A DNA stretch of 64,000 nt from Sphingomonadaceae bacterium PASS1 (lineage in GTDB: Bacteria; Pseudomonadota; Alphaproteobacteria; Sphingomonadales; Sphingomonadaceae): contig NKIR01000012.1 in assembly GCA_002255985.1 (NCBI GenBank), positions 1 through 64,000 of the forward strand. The letters run 5' to 3'. The position numbers and the translations under genes are program-made. Positions 62,418 to 64,000 of the stretch are shown one piece after another (position 1 is the stretch's first letter; every line of letters begins with the position of its first letter). The notes beneath the pieces were generated by a model. The model did no database searches. It was not told the DNA's origin and saw nothing but the letters and a program-made list of their open reading frames with translations.

Positions 62418-63968
62418 ATGAGCGACCGTGATGCCAACTCGGAAAATGATGCCGATATTGATGGAAGTTTAGCAGATGAAACCGCTATCGATTTGGACAA
62501 AAGTCCAAGCGGCCGTTCGTTCGAAGTTGCTTTGCAGCAGCAACTGGAATTCATTCTGAAAAGCGATATGTTCCGCAGGTCGCCAAAGTTATCCGAACTT
62601 CTCTCCTATCTTGTCAAAATGACAATCCGTGGCGACGGGGCGACGCTGAAAAGTTACACTGTTGCTGTTGATGGCCTGGGCCGAAACCCAAGTTTTGATG
62701 CAAATGCGGATAGCTATCCGCGTGTTCAGGTTTTACGTCTTAGAAATTTACTAGCAACTTTTTATGCCAGAAATGAGCCGCTGGACGGCGTGTGCCTTTA
62801 CTTGCTGCAGGGCAGTTACCGCGTTCGACTGGCAAAATTTGAAATCGCCTATTCAAATGTGCAATTTCGAAACCTTCCGCGATATGTTGCAAATTCGGGT
62901 AATGGTCCGCCCGAGCGTAGATCAACAACGGTTGGGCCGGAACCCGTCATACCGGAACATGCAGTCACCCATGTTGACCCAGTACCTTTACAACCAGATA
63001 CGGTACCGTCATCCAAAATGTTCCGCTTCCGTCCTGCAAATGGATGGCAGAGAACATTTTCAAAACAGCTATTGTGGGTCTTTGTTGGTGTTTTCGGTAC
63101 CATAATTACCAATTATATTGTGGACGGAAATTTAACGCGCACTTTCACGGGCAGTGATGAGAACCCCACTTCGCAGGCCAATTACAGAATGCCGTCAATT
63201 GTTGTTGCCCCGGTAAATACGTCATTGAATTCAGCAGCACAGGATGCGCTGGTCGAAATCCATCGGGAGTTTGAATTAAGTCTCTCGCGATCTTGGGTCG
63301 TGCATCCACTTGAACGCGCGGGTAATAACAAATTGGCGCAACAACCGACAGAGCCCGATTACAGGCTGGTCATTTCTGCAGGTCGTCAAACCGCAACTGA
63401 ATTAAAAATATATGTGAACTTGGTCGCAGAGCCCAATGACAAGTTAATCTGGTCCAGTTTGCTTGTGGTAAGCAATGGGCAGAGCCTCTCAGCGCAACTT
63501 GAAAATGCTGTGGCTGAGATAGCCAGCCCTGGAGGCATAATTGCGCGGCGGGAACTCCAGCTAGCGCATTCCAAACCGCGCGATGGATATACGTGCCTGT
63601 TATCTGCAACGTCGATTAATCCAGCAGCCAACGCTGCCACGCCGGAAAAGATTGACGAATGTATCCATCAGCCTTTGAGCGATGCGCGGCTTGATGCTGT
63701 CCGATTGGCCGTAAAGTCATATTTCATTTCGTCGGGAGTATTAAAACAGACGGGTGGTTTCGATCCGTCAGAAGCTGAAGCGCTTGCCCGTCAGTCGTTA
63801 AAAGCAGACCCATATGAAGCTTATGGTTACTTCGCGCTGGCATTTTTGAATTACAAAAATCAATCATGTCTGGCCGGCAAAACATTTACTCAAAAAATGG
63901 TCGATCTGAAGCCCATCGACACAGCGCTGGTTCCGAGGCTCGAGACGGTGTCCAAAATGTGCGGCTAG
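62418..63968 (+). CDS. Membrane-tethered protein with winged-helix-like N-terminus
   Basis: In this 516-residue protein, residues about 25-140 (FILKSDMFRRSPKLSELLSY, LKSYTVAVDGLGRNPSFDAN, YPRVQVLRLRNLLATFYA) match a DNA-binding-like domain found at the N-terminus of many CadC-like and adenylate-cyclase/TPR fusion proteins. A single transmembrane segment follows at about residues 215-235 (LLWVFVGVFGTIITNYIV), then a periplasmic part whose last 80 residues look like degenerate TPRs (EALARQSLKADPYEAYGYFA). Start ATG 62418 has AGGTGAG upstream. It may be a CadC-type one-component regulator; no cyclase domain is present. The base composition is lower in GC than the rest. Confidence 0.7.
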   Translation: MSDRDANSENDADIDGSLADETAIDLDKSPSGRSFEVALQQQLEFILKSDMFRRSPKLSELLSYLVKMTIRGDGATLKSYTVAVDGLGRNPSFDANADSYPRVQVLRLRNLLATFYARNEPLDGVCLYLLQGSYRVRLAKFEIAYSNVQFRNLPRYVANSGNGPPERRSTTVGPEPVIPEHAVTHVDPVPLQPDTVPSSKMFRFRPANGWQRTFSKQLLWVFVGVFGTIITNYIVDGNLTRTFTGSDENPTSQANYRMPSIVVAPVNTSLNSAAQDALVEIHREFELSLSRSWVVHPLERAGNNKLAQQPTEPDYRLVISAGRQTATELKIYVNLVAEPNDKLIWSSLLVVSNGQSLSAQLENAVAEIASPGGIIARRELQLAHSKPRDGYTCLLSATSINPAANAATPEKIDECIHQPLSDARLDAVRLAVKSYFISSGVLKQTGGFDPSEAEALARQSLKADPYEAYGYFALAFLNYKNQSCLAGKTFTQKMVDLKPIDTALVPRLETVSKMCG

Positions 63969-64000
63969 AGTTGGTAATCCCGCCGCTCATTATGGTTGAT

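Overview
The window is chromosomal DNA of an alphaproteobacterium, almost certainly a sphingomonad (Sphingomonadales; Sphingopyxis/Sphingorhabdus-like, genus not resolved). The evidence is a typical CtrA with a TTAA-N7-TTAA box and GANTC sites upstream, CpdR next to tRNA-Val(GAC), SapC, several large TonB-dependent receptors, UPF0262, and two kinds of REP-like intergenic repeat common in sphingomonads. Most of the window is densely packed core genome, with many ATGA, TGATG or TAATG overlaps indicating translationally coupled operons.

Layout. 1-2.7 kb is an accessory edge at the 3' end of tRNA-Val: an IS630 transposase remnant, a small MarR-type regulator/membrane-protein operon, and a complete IS5-type element inserted just upstream of that operon. 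2.75-9.5 kb holds tRNA-Val, cpdR, an N-formylglutamate amidohydrolase, a strong small-RNA candidate, cytochrome b561, SapC, an FAD-linked oxidase and a RhlE-type helicase. 9.7-16.4 kb is a minus-strand block: a TonB receptor, then an MDR oxidoreductase, a YtcJ-type amidohydrolase and a beta-hydroxyacid dehydrogenase. 16.4-31.5 kb is housekeeping: threonine ammonia-lyase, Bpt, a PLP decarboxylase, free-Met-R-sulfoxide reductase, ArfB, pirin, two peptidases, CtrA, a metallophosphatase, Dcd, Cdd and a GH25-like protein. 31.6-38.4 kb carries dnaB, ubiG, lysC, a flavin oxidoreductase and a YdbS/YdbT-like PH-domain pair.

38.4-44.3 kb is a cobalamin-riboswitch operon (btuB-btuF-btuC-btuD) that ends, by start/stop overlap, in a lipoprotein of the PhoD phosphoesterase family. 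44.4-49.3 kb encodes a two-subunit molybdenum hydroxylase (IorA/IorB type) with divergent xdhC and mocA for cofactor maturation, followed by a TPR-sulfotransferase and a second large TonB receptor. 53.6-57.8 kb pairs a Rieske oxygenase and a phytoene-desaturase-like flavoprotein divergently with a TetR/BetI-like regulator and tryptophan 2,3-dioxygenase; a perfect palindrome lies between the divergent starts. 57.9-60.8 kb holds a Tat-exported PhoD phosphatase and an acyl-CoA dehydrogenase. The last 3 kb is more AT-rich: a PilZ gene with a long leader hairpin, about 850 bases with no convincing gene, and a membrane-tethered protein with a winged-helix-like N-terminus.

The most noteworthy items are (i) a roughly 98-nt small RNA at 4264-4362 with promoter, CCCCUCCC loop and terminator all visible; (ii) a 129-bp REP-like repeat inserted in frame inside the signal-peptide coding region of the amidohydrolase gene; (iii) the PhoD-like lipoprotein inside a B12-riboswitch operon; (iv) the strand-specific hairpin ahead of the PilZ gene. 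No rRNA, CRISPR array, prophage or obvious defence system was seen.
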